From Tetragonia tetragonoides (taxonomy: Eukaryota; Streptophyta; Magnoliopsida; Caryophyllales; Aizoaceae): DNA of 64,000 nucleotides. The notes below the pieces were generated by a model that saw only the letters and a list, made by a program, of their open reading frames with translations, had not been told where the DNA came from and ran no database searches. The DNA is taken from NCBI GenBank assembly GCA_038025085.1, contig CM076143.1, positions 36,230,501 to 36,294,500 on the forward strand. The letters are read 5' to 3'. Within the stretch, counting starts at the first letter, position 1. Each line of letters starts with the position of its first letter. Both the position numbers and the translations under genes were made by a program. Positions 41,431-56,622 of this stretch are shown here, piece by piece.

Positions 41431-42684
41431 CCATAAAGGGACGGTCCAGAACATTATGGTGGACCGTTGATTTAAATGGGTGTAATCTGGGCCGTTTAAT
41501 TTCTTTACTCCTTTTCTACCGGTTACCTATTGAGTGGGTAAATTGCTCATTTCCTTGTTGCATTTGAGACAAAACTTCATCCTTTACCTGCTACCTTGTT
41601 CATCTCTTTCTCCCTCCCACATCTCTCTCTCTCTCTTTCTCTCTCTCTGTATACAATGAATCTACTCAAAAACCCCAAACATAAAAATTAAATTCTAACA
41701 CATTGATAATTGTTCGTACAAGCACATAAATCGAATGTAAAAAATATACCATAGATTGGCTGTCATAGTTGCAATTAATGAGATCAAAATGGTACAACAA
41801 GAGGAGAGAAAGCAGATTGCCCACATCATGTCCGGGGTCCAAGTTCGATCAGATGGTTCGTGGTGCCGACTTCGGAGCGACTGAAGTATATGAAAATGAG
41901 AGAATGAAGAGGAGGAAGAAGATAATGATAGTGGTGGTATTTTGATGACTGAAATTTGGTTGAGTTTGGTGACCCAAACCTAACTGATGGTTGGCCATTT
42001 GCGCATAAAATGGGAATTTTACTGACACAGAGCTTAAAATCATGATGTAATTACTAAGCTCTTTGTCAAGCTTTATGTTTTCATGGGAAGAATTAAGCCA
42101 AAAGTCATTCCGGGACTTCCAATTTGCTGTAATTAGATAAATGTGTAGTGCCTCCACAATTTCAATTGCACAACAACAGTTGATTCAAAAATATTTTCAG
42201 CTATGATATCGATGGTGGTCATGATGATGGCGGGGTTAGCTTAATAAATAGGAGTATTTTTAGGAGAAATGTTGTGAGTAAACTTTGTGAATTGGAGTAA
42301 GTTAGTTTTATGAATTTGAGTAATTTTTGGAGAAATGGAGTAAGTAAGTTTTATGAATTGGAGTAAGTAAGCTTTATGAATTGGTGTAATTTTAGGAGAA
42401 ATGGAGTAAGTATTGGTTCACCGATTTAAGTTACACTATATTATCCTAAAGTTGGAGTATATTACCCTTAAAATTGGAGTAAGTGGTAAAAAGGATCAAT
42501 TATAGGAAGTATAGTACACCAAATATGAACCTGGTATACCAGAAACTCAACAATGACAATTTGATGGAGCGTACAGTGTGGTGTCTCAATTGGCTAGTTA
42601 GTGGACTACACAGTAATATTGAAGAGATATATGATTTTTAAGATTACATCATGATTTTATATAAATATATTCGTTGGGAAAATA
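41431..42684. other. Intergenic with short tandem repeats
   Basis: No convincing gene; a 102-codon minus ORF (42157-41849) has no recognised family. A CT tract lies at 41621-41648. At 42250-42420 a unit of about 30-60 bp (GGAGAAATGGAGTAAGTAAG, TTTATGAATTGGAG) is repeated several times. Confidence 0.45.
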
Positions 42685-42691
42685 ATGTATA

Positions 42692-45143
<2,452 letters not shown>

Positions 45144-45148
45144 GTCGA

Positions 45149-46231
45149 TGTCACGCCCCATACGCAGGGTAGAAGGAATGACAGACGGCAACCCAATTAC
45201 GGCACCTCCGTAGTCGGGTTAAGCCTCTCCTGTAAACAGATACAATAATTCGGGTTCACAAAAGAACTTCAAAACTAACAATAATAATCCTTCACTTAGT
45301 ACAAGGACCAGTACTTAGTACTCGTACTCAAGCGGAAGCATTTAAATACTGAACTTCTATTTCAAAAACAGGGTCCCTATGATCTCACACCCCACTGTGC
45401 CCCACGTTGAAACGACTTCTCAAGTTCCTGAAAAAAAATGATAAATAAAAAAGGGTGAGCTCAACATCCCAGTAAGTAATTTAACCCAATCTAACCGGAT
45501 CAAGCAAGTTTCAAAGTACAGGAAATTAATCTAAATACAATAAAATAATAATAAATCTCCAATCTTAGTAAAAGATGTGGGCAGAAATAATTCAAGACCA
45601 TTAGTGTCCCAAATATTCCCGTAGGAATCCAAATTTAATATTCTTGTCTAATCCCTGGGAAGGGCCAGATATGGATGTCTCCATAAGTTCAAATATCAGT
45701 GATAGTTCCCATTTAATCCCTGGGAAGGGCCAGATATAGGTGTCCCCATAAGTTCAGATATCACACATAGTTCAAGAATACAACAAGCCCACAAAATAAT
45801 AGTTCAATTCAATGTTCACAAAATCTTTTTAAAATAATCATAAAACAATACTTTCCATTTTCACAAGGTTCAGTAATCAAATACTCGAAATAATCATGCT
45901 TTATCCAATTTTCTACTAGCAATATTAGCTTTATTATAAAAACAAGCTAAATTTGGAGAAACCACTTACCTTAGTGTGTAAGTCGTATGTAACCTTGACA
46001 AAACTACACCAGTATTCACAGCCTCCACTTCCACTTCAATTCCTCTTCTTCTTGCTTCTTCTGAACCAATTGTTCTATGCTATTTATAGAAAAATTTGCT
46101 AGGCAAGGAATTTTGGCCGACATCAATCTCTTGCTTTTTAATCAAATTATTTGCTTTTGATCTTATCACCTTCTTTGTGCAATGTGGCTTTGCCGGCCAC
46201 AACCCCCCCCCCTTTTTTTTTGGTTATTACA
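45149..46231 (-). repeat. 3' LTR (element orientation)
   Basis: 1083 bp. Compared with its partner it lacks about 53 bp (present at 50590-50643), with TCT microhomology at the junction, suggesting a deletion here. Minus-strand TATA box CTATAAATAGCAT near 46077-46089. Confidence 0.92.
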
Positions 46232-47230
46232 TCCATCCCTCCTTAAAAAGAGTTTCGTCCTCGAAACTCAACCTGATATTGGCATCCTTCCAAATGTTAC
46301 AAAAATAGGATTTACCAAGAAAGTAGCCCATCAAATATTATAATTAATTCGATAAAAGGCAAAATCGCGAGTTTAGCCAGATCATCTTCGAATAGTATCT
46401 TGCCCAATCTATTCAAAAATTATCTTGCATGCCTCACAATCTACTATTACGAACCTTGAGATAGGGTAAAAACATTCATCAACTAAGAGCGGTTTTTCAT
46501 TCCTTTAACGAAAATTAAACTTACCTGTAAACGAAGAAGGAAAGTTTCTGATCTTGTCCAATGTAGTCATTGGGTGGCACATGATTTGTCTTCAACCGTT
46601 GTTTTCAACCATGTCATCGTTAATATTTTCTTGCTCATCCCTCTTAACTCTCGTCCAGTAACTTGCACTTGCCCAAACTAAAGTTCTCCATTCTTTACAT
46701 ACAAGATTGCATGTTTTAAAGCATCTACCTCGAGTTTGGAGAAAATATGGAAGAATAATATGGATTCCCAGTTGAAGTTTGGATCTGCCATGTGCGTCTG
46801 GAATTTGGATGGACAATTTCTCTGACCTGAGTTATTAGAAAGATTAGGAGCTTGGTTTGCAAATATCGATGCATGTCTTCATTTTCAAATGCTCCTCCCC
46901 AAAAAGGTATGCGTGTAGCATTCTAGACCGGTGAAATTTATCTTTCGATACCACAATCGTCTGTCACCCCCTAATTTTTGGCTTTGCTTTTTATTTCACT
47001 GTTCTTATCCTTGTCGCATAGTTGGCTTGTCTCCCTTTCTTTCCCACTTAATTAATTTAAAAGTAGAGTAGTTGAACCCGACGTGTAGCGTAGTGCCCTA
47101 GTGTTGGCTGAGTACCTGTAGTTTATTAACTTGATTTAACACATTCTCATCTGCAACGTATCTGCATTACGCTTCTCAAGCTCTAGCTACAATCCATCTG
47201 TTTGTCAAGCCTTTTTTTTTAATAATTCTC

Positions 47231-48760
47231 ATGGATCTGAACTTACCTTCCTCATCTTCTCATACCAGTCCAGTAAGAAAATTTCAATTTCTTCCTAAGA
47301 AGCCTCATCGATCTCTCCAAGAAACCCAAAAGAGGGCACGTCAGAGAATTCTTGCCTCCATGTCTTTAGAGGACAGAACTCTAGACATTAGTGGCACCTC
47401 TATCTCACATGTTTCTCATCCAAACAATCATTCATTTCCAAAGACTGTTTCCCTTACGCCTTTGGTGACTCCAGTCTTGGTAGGGAACTTTTCCCAAACT
47501 TTTCAATTGCATGACCCTCAACATTCCTTATTTTTATTTATTTCCGAGGGCGCAATATCTTCCATGTCTCTTCTTTTACGTTTTCCTTTAAGTTTGGCGT
47601 ACTCAATCTCGGTTACAATTAACCAACAAGTATCGCCATTAGGGGGTATTCCCATAGCAAGTTCTAGTAGGTCCAATAATTTACCCTTTGAAGCGAACAT
47701 CTCTTCAGTTAGGTTGTTGTTCTGGGACGCTCGTGGAGTGTCCGAAGATTACTTTCTTATTCATCTTAGTACTATAATAAAGATTCACTTACCAACTTCC
47801 ATTTTCGTAATCCCTCCAAATTCTCACCCAAATAATGCTGGAACAATTGCTAAGCGTATAAATGCTAATGAGTATTGTTTCTTCTCGAGCAAAGGATCCC
47901 TTCCGTCAATGTTGCTTATGTGGAGCAAAACTTGTTCCTTAGGTGTTACCAATTATTCTGAAGATGTTTTTAGCTTATAGGTTTACGGTCTTTCGAAAAT
48001 CACTTATTCAAGGAGTCCTTCAGGAAAATGTCCACTTCGAAGTTCATTGAGGTGTCCATGGCCACGTTTAGCAGATTTTGCCTCATTTTCTCAATTACGA
48101 GCAACGATGGGAGGTACGCTTCTTTGCAAGCGTTCCGTGTTAGGTTTTCTCTCTTGGGTACCCCAGGTTGAGGGTGTCTCTTCCTTGTACGAAATTACCA
48201 TTATTGTGTGGTCGATAGGTTGGAAGGGTTTATTTATACTAGTGGATAGACTGTCCAAGTCATTATCCACATTTTCTACTGATATGTGGCCAACAGAAGG
48301 TATAATGCCTCATGTTCTATCCATTGCGGTCATCATTGGAGACGATGGAGAAGTCGTGGGTGGTTTGACTTTAAGATATCCCACAAATAAATGGAGGGCA
48401 GGACTGTCTTCAAAGAAAACGGATCTAGGTTTGTCTACCTTTGTTTTATCCCTTTTTCTTAAGGGTCTTCACCTGGCTCGAAGGTTGGACGTGACAGAGT
48501 TCGAGATATTGATGGACATCCCACTTATCAGATCATCCCTGGTTGATTTGGATATTTCTTCAAATGACAATGTAGAAAAATTGTGGGAAATCATAAAGCT
48601 TTGCACTTTCCGGGTTGGGAGGTAAGTATTCGAACTTGTCCTCAATAATGAATTGGAAGGTGCTAAAAGTACAGCCCAACTTTGCCAAAAGGTTCCATTT
48701 GACTATTCTGGGGATTATGATGTACCTTCGCTGCCCAAATTAACGAGTTTGAAGAATTAG
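47231..48760 (+). pseudogene. Antisense passenger ORF, LINE-like fragments
   Basis: One reading frame of 510 codons with only two interior stops (TAG 47978, TAA 48623), opposite to the strand of the host retrotransposon. It begins MDLNLPSSSSHTSP. Around codon 160 it reads LLFWDARGVSEDYFLIHL, like the start of plant LINE endonuclease domains (WNVRG...). Later DDGEVVGGLTLRYP and LARRLDVTEFEILMD resemble an RNase H fold as found at the end of plant L1 ORF2. Reverse transcriptase is absent. I infer captured, rearranged LINE-derived sequence; a captured host gene is the alternative. Confidence 0.5.
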
Positions 48761-49804
48761 TTTCCTCTTGTCAAAATTTTGACTCCCAATCCCCTATTGT
48801 AAATACGACTGCATGACTTTTTCTTTCTCTTTTTTTTTTTTTTAAGCTACAGAAATCTCAAGTAGCTACTATTCATCAAAAGGTGAGCTAGCAATAACAT
48901 TGCTTCTTATCCACTCATTGTGCGTCTCCGTTCCCCAATTCTCTTTCTTCTTCCTCTTCATCTTCGTCCCAAAACTTCAACACCTTTCTCCAAATTTTTT
49001 TTTTTTTTGTTGGATATTGGCTATGGAACATCTACGACAACTGCTAATGCTGCAATTACTGCTAATACTTTGTACTGCTAATTATGTACGTATTTCTCTT
49101 GTTGATGTGCTCCAACATTCGATTTCGTTCCTAATCTCGTAAGTTGCTCTTCCATTGCAGCCCTTATTTAAGGATTCCTTTAACTGGTAGAAATTTTCCC
49201 TTAATTAGGCTAGCGCTTATAAGAGGAGTATATCTGATATTAAATTAATTCTTGAACTCTCTCTTATGAGGATGTAATTTCTAATTTTTTTATTTTGGTA
49301 CCGAATAAATATTTCCAATTGATGAAGTAGTTCTCTTCCTTTAGTTGAGATCAAATATGCTAAATCTGCATTTTTCGCTTGTATTTCTTATCGATTGTTG
49401 ATTCTGTAGAGGTATTGTTGTTCTCGTCTTTCGGCCTTCTTCGCAATTGCGGAAATATCCAAACTTTTCTTGTAATTGTTGCTGACGTTAAATACGCCTA
49501 GAAGGGTACGTGGTAGTTTTCACAAATTTTAACTATCAAGTTATTGTTGTACATTACGAGAGCAGACTATGTCTGTATATATCTCTCCTTATGACAACAA
49601 TAACGCATACTGTATCTATGTTTCAATTTAGTACTATTGATGCACGAATCATCAGTACTCATAACAAAACAAGTAACTAGCTCCAAAAGCTTTCAATAGG
49701 AAGCTCATCCACTAAAATCACTGTTGTGAATAAACTATCTATGCACGTCCCAATCTAGATCTACCCATTTCTCACTAAGGTCATTTTTTTTTAAAAAAAA
49801 AATT
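48761..49804. other. Rest of the retrotransposon interior; no gene seen
   Basis: T-rich stretches near 48830 and 49000 and short ORFs only. The minus strand, the sense strand of the element, has no gag or polymerase motifs. Confidence 0.5.
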
Positions 49805-49823
49805 GCTTTGATACCATTAAATC

Positions 49824-50967
49824 TGTCACGCCCAATACGCAGGGTAGAAGGCATGACAGACGGCAACCCAACTACGGCACCTCCGTAGTCGGGCTAAGCC
49901 TCTCCTGTAAACAGATACAATTCGGGTTCGCAAAAGAACTTCAAAGCTAACAATAATAATCCTTCACTTAGTACAAAAATCAGTACTTAATACTCGTACT
50001 CAAGCGGAAGCATTTAAATACTAAAATTCTATTTCGAAAACAGGGTCCCTATGATCTCACACCCCAATGTGCCCCACGTTGAAACGACTTCTCAAGTTCC
50101 TGAAAAAAAAAATGATAAATAAAAAAGGGTGAGCTCAACAGCCCAGTAAGTAATTTAACCCAATCTAACCGGATCAAGCAAGTTTCAAAGTACAGGAAAT
50201 TAATCTAAATACAATAAAATAATAATAAATCTCCAATTTTAGTAAAAGATGTGGGCAGAAATAATTCAAGACCATTAGTGTGCCAGATATTCTCGTAGAA
50301 ATCCATATTTAATATTCCTGTTTAATCCCTGGGAAGGGCCAGATATGGACGTCTCCATAAGTTCAAATATTAGTGATAGTTCCCATTTAATCCCTGGGAA
50401 GGGCCAGATATGGGTGTCCCCATAAGTTCAGATATCACACATAGTTCAAGAATACAACTAGCCCACAAAATAATACTTCAATTCGATGTTCACAAAATCT
50501 TTTTAAAATAATCATAAAACAATACTTTCCATTTTCACAAGGTTCAGTAATCAAATAGTCGAAATAATCATGCTTGATCCAATTTTCTAAAACGTATATA
50601 ATAAATAATATTCGGATACGAGATCGAATTTCTAGCGAAAATGTCTACTAGCAATATTAGCTTTATTATAAAAACAAGCTAAATTTGGAGAAACCACTTA
50701 CCTTAGTGTGTAAGTCGTATGTAACCTTGACAAAACTACACCAGTATTCACAGCCTCCACTTCCACTTCAACTTCAATTTCTCTTCTTCTTGCTTCTTCT
50801 GAACCAATTGTTCAATGCTATTTATAGAAAAATTTGCTAGGCAAAGAATTTTGGCCGACATCAATCTCTTGCTTTTTAATCAATTATTTGCTTTTGATCT
50901 TATCACCTTCTTTGTGCAATGTGGCTTTGCCGGCCACAAACACCCCCCCCCCTTTTTGGTTATTACA
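49824..50967 (-). repeat. 5' LTR (element orientation)
   Basis: 1144 bp, near identical to 45149-46231 apart from the 53-bp segment and scattered substitutions. Followed on the minus strand by the primer-binding site. Confidence 0.92.
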
Positions 50968-51252
50968 GTCGACTTAGAAGTTAAATGGACACGCAAATGT
51001 ATAACATTTATAAATAAAATGGCGTGAATAGAATGGATAGAGAATAAACAAGAATCTTTAAATGAGAGTTTAGATATGCATATATTACAAATACAAGTTC
51101 AAATGGTGCACCATGTTCCTATGTAGTCAGTCTTATGAAAAATAATTCATTCTTGGCTAGCACAAAATTTTATTGGTTAACCACGAACGCCAATTTCTAA
51201 TTTACATACTTGTTTCAATTATCTAAGTTGACGTGTACTTAATATTGGCCAA

Positions 51253-51665
51253 CATAAATTACTCCATATCATAAAGGTCTTACTTCATCCATTTCTTATA
51301 CAATATACTCCATTTGTTAGAGTAAACACTCCAATGGACTTTATTTTACTACAAATAAATAATCTTATGGTGTACCATAATATACAATTGTCTACCTTAT
51401 CTTATAGTGTCTACTATAATACCAAATTGTGCACCAGAATATACATTTATGCATCATCATACATTGTACACCGTTTTCAACAAATTACTTCATATCATAA
51501 CGTTCTTGCTCCGTTCATAACACAAAATACTTCATTTGTTAAAGAAAACACTCCATTGTCCATCTTTTTTATGGTGTACCATCATATACAATTGTCGACC
51601 TTTCCATACGTTGGTATACCATAATGTAAAATTGTGCACTACTTACACTGTATTTCGAAAAAAAA
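51253..51665. repeat. Tandem duplication, period about 222 bp
   Basis: The motifs CATTTGTTA-AG-AAACACTCCA and GGTGTACCAT-ATATACAATTGTC each occur twice, near 51309/51531 and 51369/51574. Diverged. Confidence 0.7.
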
Positions 51666-51699
51666 GTTAAAAAATAAATCCCAAATCTCTTCCGGTTAC

Positions 51700-51913
51700 C
51701 ATGACCGGCTATTTTATTAGAAAGTGGAGGTCACGCACGAATTTTTCCTTTCTGGACCATCCAGAAATGGACGATAGACGCTCCCATTTGAGTTCATGGA
51801 TAAAGTTACATTTTGGTGAAATTCATATCTTGAGTTCATGGTGAGGTGGAGGAGTGAGAAAGTAGGAGAGAGAGGGATGAAAAACATAATTAAGTTCATG
51901 GATAGCCATGCTC
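51700..51913 (-). mobile_element. PIF-type terminus (inverted partner of 39182)
   Basis: CATGGATAGCCATGCTC at 51897-51913 followed by TAA is the exact inverse of 39182-39198 preceded by TAA. The inner 200 bp carries TTCATGG-type subterminal repeats related to 41340-41415. It is either the right end of one very large element or the end of a separate family member. Confidence 0.6.
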
Positions 51914-52062
51914 TAAGCCCCTAATATTGGTTGGTCATTATGTGTCATCAATCCGAATGCCATGTATGTAGATGTGGCGCATCAACTTAAATCTACTCTC
52001 GTGTTCATCTTATACTTATAATACAAAGTGTATAAATCTTATATTTTTTGAATTAGACATTA

Positions 52063-52434
52063 GAGCATCTCCAACCCAAGTATAAAACCCTTGACAAATT
52101 TAAAACTGGCATGCCAAAATTGTTATATTCTCATTGGATTGTATTTGGAGCCTTGCCAAATACATGACTTATACATGCAATTGCCAAATATTTGGCAATG
52201 AAATTTGATTGCCAAATTACTAGCCCAATGCATATTATTTTAGGAGAGAGAAAATAAGTGTGTATTTGTTGTAAATTTGAGGAATGAGGATAGAGAAATT
52301 ATAAAATAACATTGTCAAAATTGGCAATGCATTAAAGGGGTATTGCCAAATTTTCACAAGAGAGAAGAAAGGAGGGAGAAAATGAATTTTGTATAAAATA
52401 CATGCCAAAATTTGGCATTAGGTTGGAAATGCTC
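52063..52434. mobile_element. PIF/Tourist-type MITE, 372 bp
   Basis: Imperfect terminal inverted repeats GAGCATCTCCAACC and GGTTGGAAATGCTC flanked by TTA at 52060-52062 and 52435-52437. The interior is AT-rich with repeated TTGCCAAAT-type motifs and no ORF. Confidence 0.93.
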
Positions 52435-52488
52435 TTAAGAAGTTGATGAGGAGTACATGAGCATGTAATAATTTGCGGATGTCAACTA

Positions 52489-55400
52489 TTTTTTTTTTTT
52501 TATAAGGTAAGGAAAATAGGTAGAGAACTAGGAGACCCTCCTCTCGATATTTAAAGTATTTGGGACAACTCCCTATCCGGAGGCTCTTGAAATCTAGTGA
52601 TTCTATCAATCTGATGTCCAAGATTAGCCATCCAGTCGGCCGCTCTATTGCCTTCTCTAAAAATATGTTGAACGGCTGTGGGAAATAACAGGGAAAGAAA
52701 CTTACGTGTATCAATTATTAACTCATAAATAGACCATGGAATTTCAATCTCCCCTCGAAGAGCTTTAATTACCGTTAAATTGTCACCTTCAATTTGAAGT
52801 CTACCGAGTCCCAAATCCACTGTGTGTTTAACAGCTTCCCGAAGAGCTGTTGCTTCTGCCACCAAGACTGAACTTGTACCAACTTGTCTGGCGCCCGCAC
52901 CAAGGAAAACTCCGCCCTCATTCCTTATAACATAGTCAGCTGCTGCTTTCCCATTCATACTTGAACCATCAAAATGAATCTTGCAATGACCTATTGATGG
53001 TAGGTTCCATTTCACTAACTTGTGTTCCACAATTTTAACACTGGTACTCTGATCCCTCATACTGGTACTATCAAAAACTGTAGGTTTGTTCCTTAAAATC
53101 CATTCTGATTCACAGATTTTTGCTTTAATCCAACACCCGATGCTATTGAATGATGAGTTTTAAAAGACAACTTTATTTCTTTCCGTCCATATGCTCCATA
53201 TAATGAAGATAGCCTTAGCTAGACAATTAGGGTCTAGGTCAGACCTAGGCTTGTTAGAGGATAGCCAATGCAAAAGGTTACCAGTTGGCGGGACCACCTC
53301 CAGCCAGCCAGTTTGATAAGCCTTGTCCCAAACTTCCTCCGCGACAGGGCAGTTTGCAAACAAATGATCCAAACATTCATCATCACTCTTACAGAGTGGG
53401 CAAGTAGTATCTAGCGGAATACCACGCGTAGCCAATGTTTTTCTAACTGCTATTGCCCTATGACAAACTTGCCATAGGAAGACTTTGATTTTTGGTGGAA
53501 TGTTCAGTTTTCAAATCCAGGCAAAGTTCCACTTGTTAATCTTTGTCAGACCAATATCATGCGCTAACCAAGTGGTCGTCTTTGTAGAAAAGGCACCATT
53601 TCCTGTGAGACCCCAACAAAAATCGTCGTCCACGTCATGATAGGGCAATGCGGTGTCAGATATTAGGTCCTAAATGTGCTTTGGGATAAATGGGCTAAGC
53701 GTAAGTAAGTCCTATTGCTTGGCAGAAGTTATCACGTCACAGACACGCCATTCTAAAATGTCATCAGGAAGATGACTAATATCCATGAGGTCAATAATGG
53801 GTTTATTGCAACACCAACTGTCCGTCGAAAAATGGATATTTTGCCCATTACCCACCTTCCACCGGATCCCTTTAACAAAAAGGGATCCAGTGTGAAGAAT
53901 CTTTTTCCAAGCCCAAGAGTGTGAACCCTGGACTTTACAATCCATTAAACCAACATGTTGCAGATATTTGGCGGAGACTATTTTAACCAAGAGGTTATCA
54001 GGTTCAGTGAGAATCTTCCAAACTAATTTACACAAAAATGCACTATTTACGGCTTCAAGTTTTCTTAATCCTAACCCTCCGACAACCTTGGGTTGACATA
54101 TTTTTCCTCCACGCAATGAGCGGGAAATTTTCGTGATCACTACTACTTTTCCAGAAGAAATCCTGGTTAATTTTATTGAGCTCTTGGCACGTTGCTTGAG
54201 GTAACTGAAAACATTGCATGGTGTGCGCAGGAATAGATTCAAGGTTGGTTGGGATAAGAACAACTCTACCTGCCTTGGACATGGAGCTGGCAACCCAAGA
54301 TTCCATTCTGTTCCTTGCTTTATTAACTATTTCTGAAAATTGCGCTTTGCAGGCCTTCTTGTCCAAAACCGGACAACCAAGATACTTTCCGAGGTTGGGT
54401 TTTATTGGTATTTGAACTATAGCATTAATCATTTGTTTAGTACTTTGCGTAACATTTTTAGAACAAACTACCTTTGACTTAGGAAGATTATCAAGCTGGC
54501 CAGACTGACTGCAAAAAAGATTTAGAATATTCATAAGTTTGTTACATGACTCTCTATCGGCTTTACAGAAGAGGATGTTATCATCAGCAAAGAATAGACC
54601 CGGGATTATTGGTGCTCTAGGCGCGATCTTTATGCCATTTCCAGATTTCCTATTTTGACTCTCTAAGGTAATACGACGAAGTAGCACATCTATACATAGA
54701 ATAAATAAGTACGGAGAAAGAGGATCGCCCTGTCGGAGACCACGAGACGGCCTGAAGGGAGCTGTAGGCTCATCATTAATCATAACGGAGTATGAAACAG
54801 TAGAAACACATTGTTGAACCCATTGAATCCAAGTACCACAAAACCCAAGTGCCTTGAGACACTGGAATAAAAAATCCCATTCAATTCGATCGTAAGCTTT
54901 TTCCATGTCGAGTTTAATAGCAAGCCAACCTTTTTTACTTTTGGTGACCCTGAAGTAATTCATAATTTCATGGGTTAAGAGGACATTATCATGAATCTAC
55001 TTGCGTGCAATAAATGCCCCTTGGAGCGGGCAAACAACATCGTTAAGTGTTGGTTGAAGTCTATTAACTAAGATTTTTGAGATAATTTTGACAAGAGTAT
55101 TGCAAAGACTAATAGGGCGTAAATGATTGACCATCTCGGGGGTTTTAACCTTAGGTATCAATGCAATGAATGTGTGATTGATTTCCTTTAGCATTTTTCC
55201 ACTATGAAAGAACGATGTGACTGCTTCGCAGATACTATCGCCTACAATATGCCAGTAGGATTGAAAAAACCCTGGACCAAAGCCATCTGGGCCAGGCGCT
55301 TTAGAAGGATCCATCTGGAAAACGGCATCCTTGATTTCATCTTTGGTGAAAGGTTTGATAAGTTCCTTATTACTGTCACTGCTAATTAGAGTTGGGACGT

Positions 55401-55814
55401 CACTTAAGTCTAGGGAACGAGCAGCAACGGAGTCTGACTTAAACCTTTTTTCAAATGATTTGCCAATATGCTCACGGATCATACCTTCCTCTTCGATCCA
55501 GGCCCTCGATGGTTCTCTAATTTTGAAAATTTTACGCCTCTTAGCCCGAAAATTATGCATTCGTTGGATAAAAGTAGAGTTTCTGTCCCCGTCTGTCAAC
55601 CATTTCTTCTTGGCATAGGTGTTCCAATATTTTTGAGAGAATATAAGGAGCTTTTCCTTTTGGGCGATAAGTCTGTCAAGCGTGGCATGCAAATTAGAGT
55701 TATAAGGTTCATTGATTAATCTATTTTCTATATGTTTTAATTTTTCATGATTTAGACTAGCTTTGTTGTGAATATGCCCAATATGGACCGTGATAGTCAT
55801 ACATTTGATGTATG
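52489..55814 (-). pseudogene. L1-type LINE ORF2, 5'-truncated and broken
   Basis: Minus-strand order follows plant L1 ORF2. A WLTDGDRNSTF segment leads to reverse transcriptase (DPSKAPGPDGFGPGFFQ, IALIPKV, then LDMEKAYDRIEWDFL, SRGLRQGDPLSPYLF, and FADDNILF as active site), GGLGLRKLEAVNSAFLCKLVW, zf-RVT (CPLC, then CLDHLFANC) and RNase H (IHFDGSS, AEATALREAV, IEGDN). Stops and frameshifts occur, for example a TAG at 54999 in place of the Gln before IHDNVL, a shift near 54090, and a stop near 53161. A T13 run at 52489-52501 is the inverted poly(A) tail. Endonuclease is absent. Confidence 0.93.
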
Positions 55815-56024
55815 ATACATCAATTTTGAAGGATGACGTGGCACTGTGGATAGTTGACATGTGGCAGCTGAGATTTGATTTGGGAGGGAAATTGAGTGTA
55901 AAAGAGGGGGAAAGAAATTGACAAAAGGGGGGAAAACTAACATGTCTTCACCGCCCAATTTGACAAAAATTCCCAAAAGTTCTTAATCCCAAGTAATTAT
56001 CTTAAACATTAGGATTCCCAACCC

Positions 56025-56622
56025 CAACCATTATCCGGCGATAGACTGAGTGAGTGAGTTAAGAACAGAACTCCGACGGCCCAGTGAGGGAAGAACTCCG
56101 GCGAAGGTCGCCAGCGATCAAAATTTTCCGACGAAGCTCAACTTTTTGTTGTTTTCTTTACATGTATCTTTGGAAGGGTTGTTTTGCCTCAACAACACTC
56201 AGTGACGGCGACGAGGACGGTCAGAGATTATGGGTGATTTCAGCTCAAACTAGTTGGAGGAGGAAGAAATTATTAGCGTTAGTATATTATTGCTTCAATT
56301 TTCATTCATTGTGTACTTCATTAGTTATAGAGATTAAAACCATGATTGTGTTCATGTCAAATGGATCTAAAAATCCTTTAAAATAATTGTTGTAGTAACT
56401 GTTTCTTTGAAATTTCGATTAGTTGTGAAGCAATGTCCCGGAGATTTTGATGAAGAAGATGAATGAAGAGAGAGAAAGCATGATTGTTTTCCCGTTAATT
56501 TATTAGTAACAAACAGAGTTTTATTTTTTTAGTAACAAAGTGAGTGTCTAGATAAGTTACATTGATATCATATAATTTACTAGTAACAAGACGTATATAT
56601 GAATGACTGCTATGTAATTTAA
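56025..56622 (+). repeat. Left inverted arm
   Basis: 598 bp, inverted match to 59902-60502. It contains a 100-codon ORF beginning MREELRRR whose mirror ORF (104 codons) occurs in the right arm. I do not recognise the protein and it may be coincidental. Confidence 0.85.

Larger units (their letters stand above)
45149..50967 (-). mobile_element. Non-autonomous LTR retrotransposon (TRIM/LARD-like)
   Basis: LTRs at 45149-46231 and 49824-50967 are highly similar direct repeats (TGTCACGCCC...TTATTACA on the plus strand) flanked by GTCGA at 45144-45148 and 50968-50972. Orientation is minus: beside the right LTR lies TGGTATCAAAGC (49805-49816), a tRNA-Met primer site. Beside the left LTR lies the purine tract AAGGAGGGATGGA (46232-46244), preceded by GTTTCGAGGACGAAACTC, wording common before plant Ty3 3' LTRs. 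The 3.6-kb interior has no gag-pol. It holds a long ORF on the opposite strand. Confidence 0.93.

Noticed and set aside
41849..42157. 102-codon minus-strand ORF
   Set aside because: Some WKSRNDF wording recalls LINE tails, but there is no second motif and no clear family.
46592..46816. Possible F-box-like fragment (CKEWRTLV) on the minus strand
   Set aside because: Too short, no proper F-box start, and inside a retrotransposon interior; not called.
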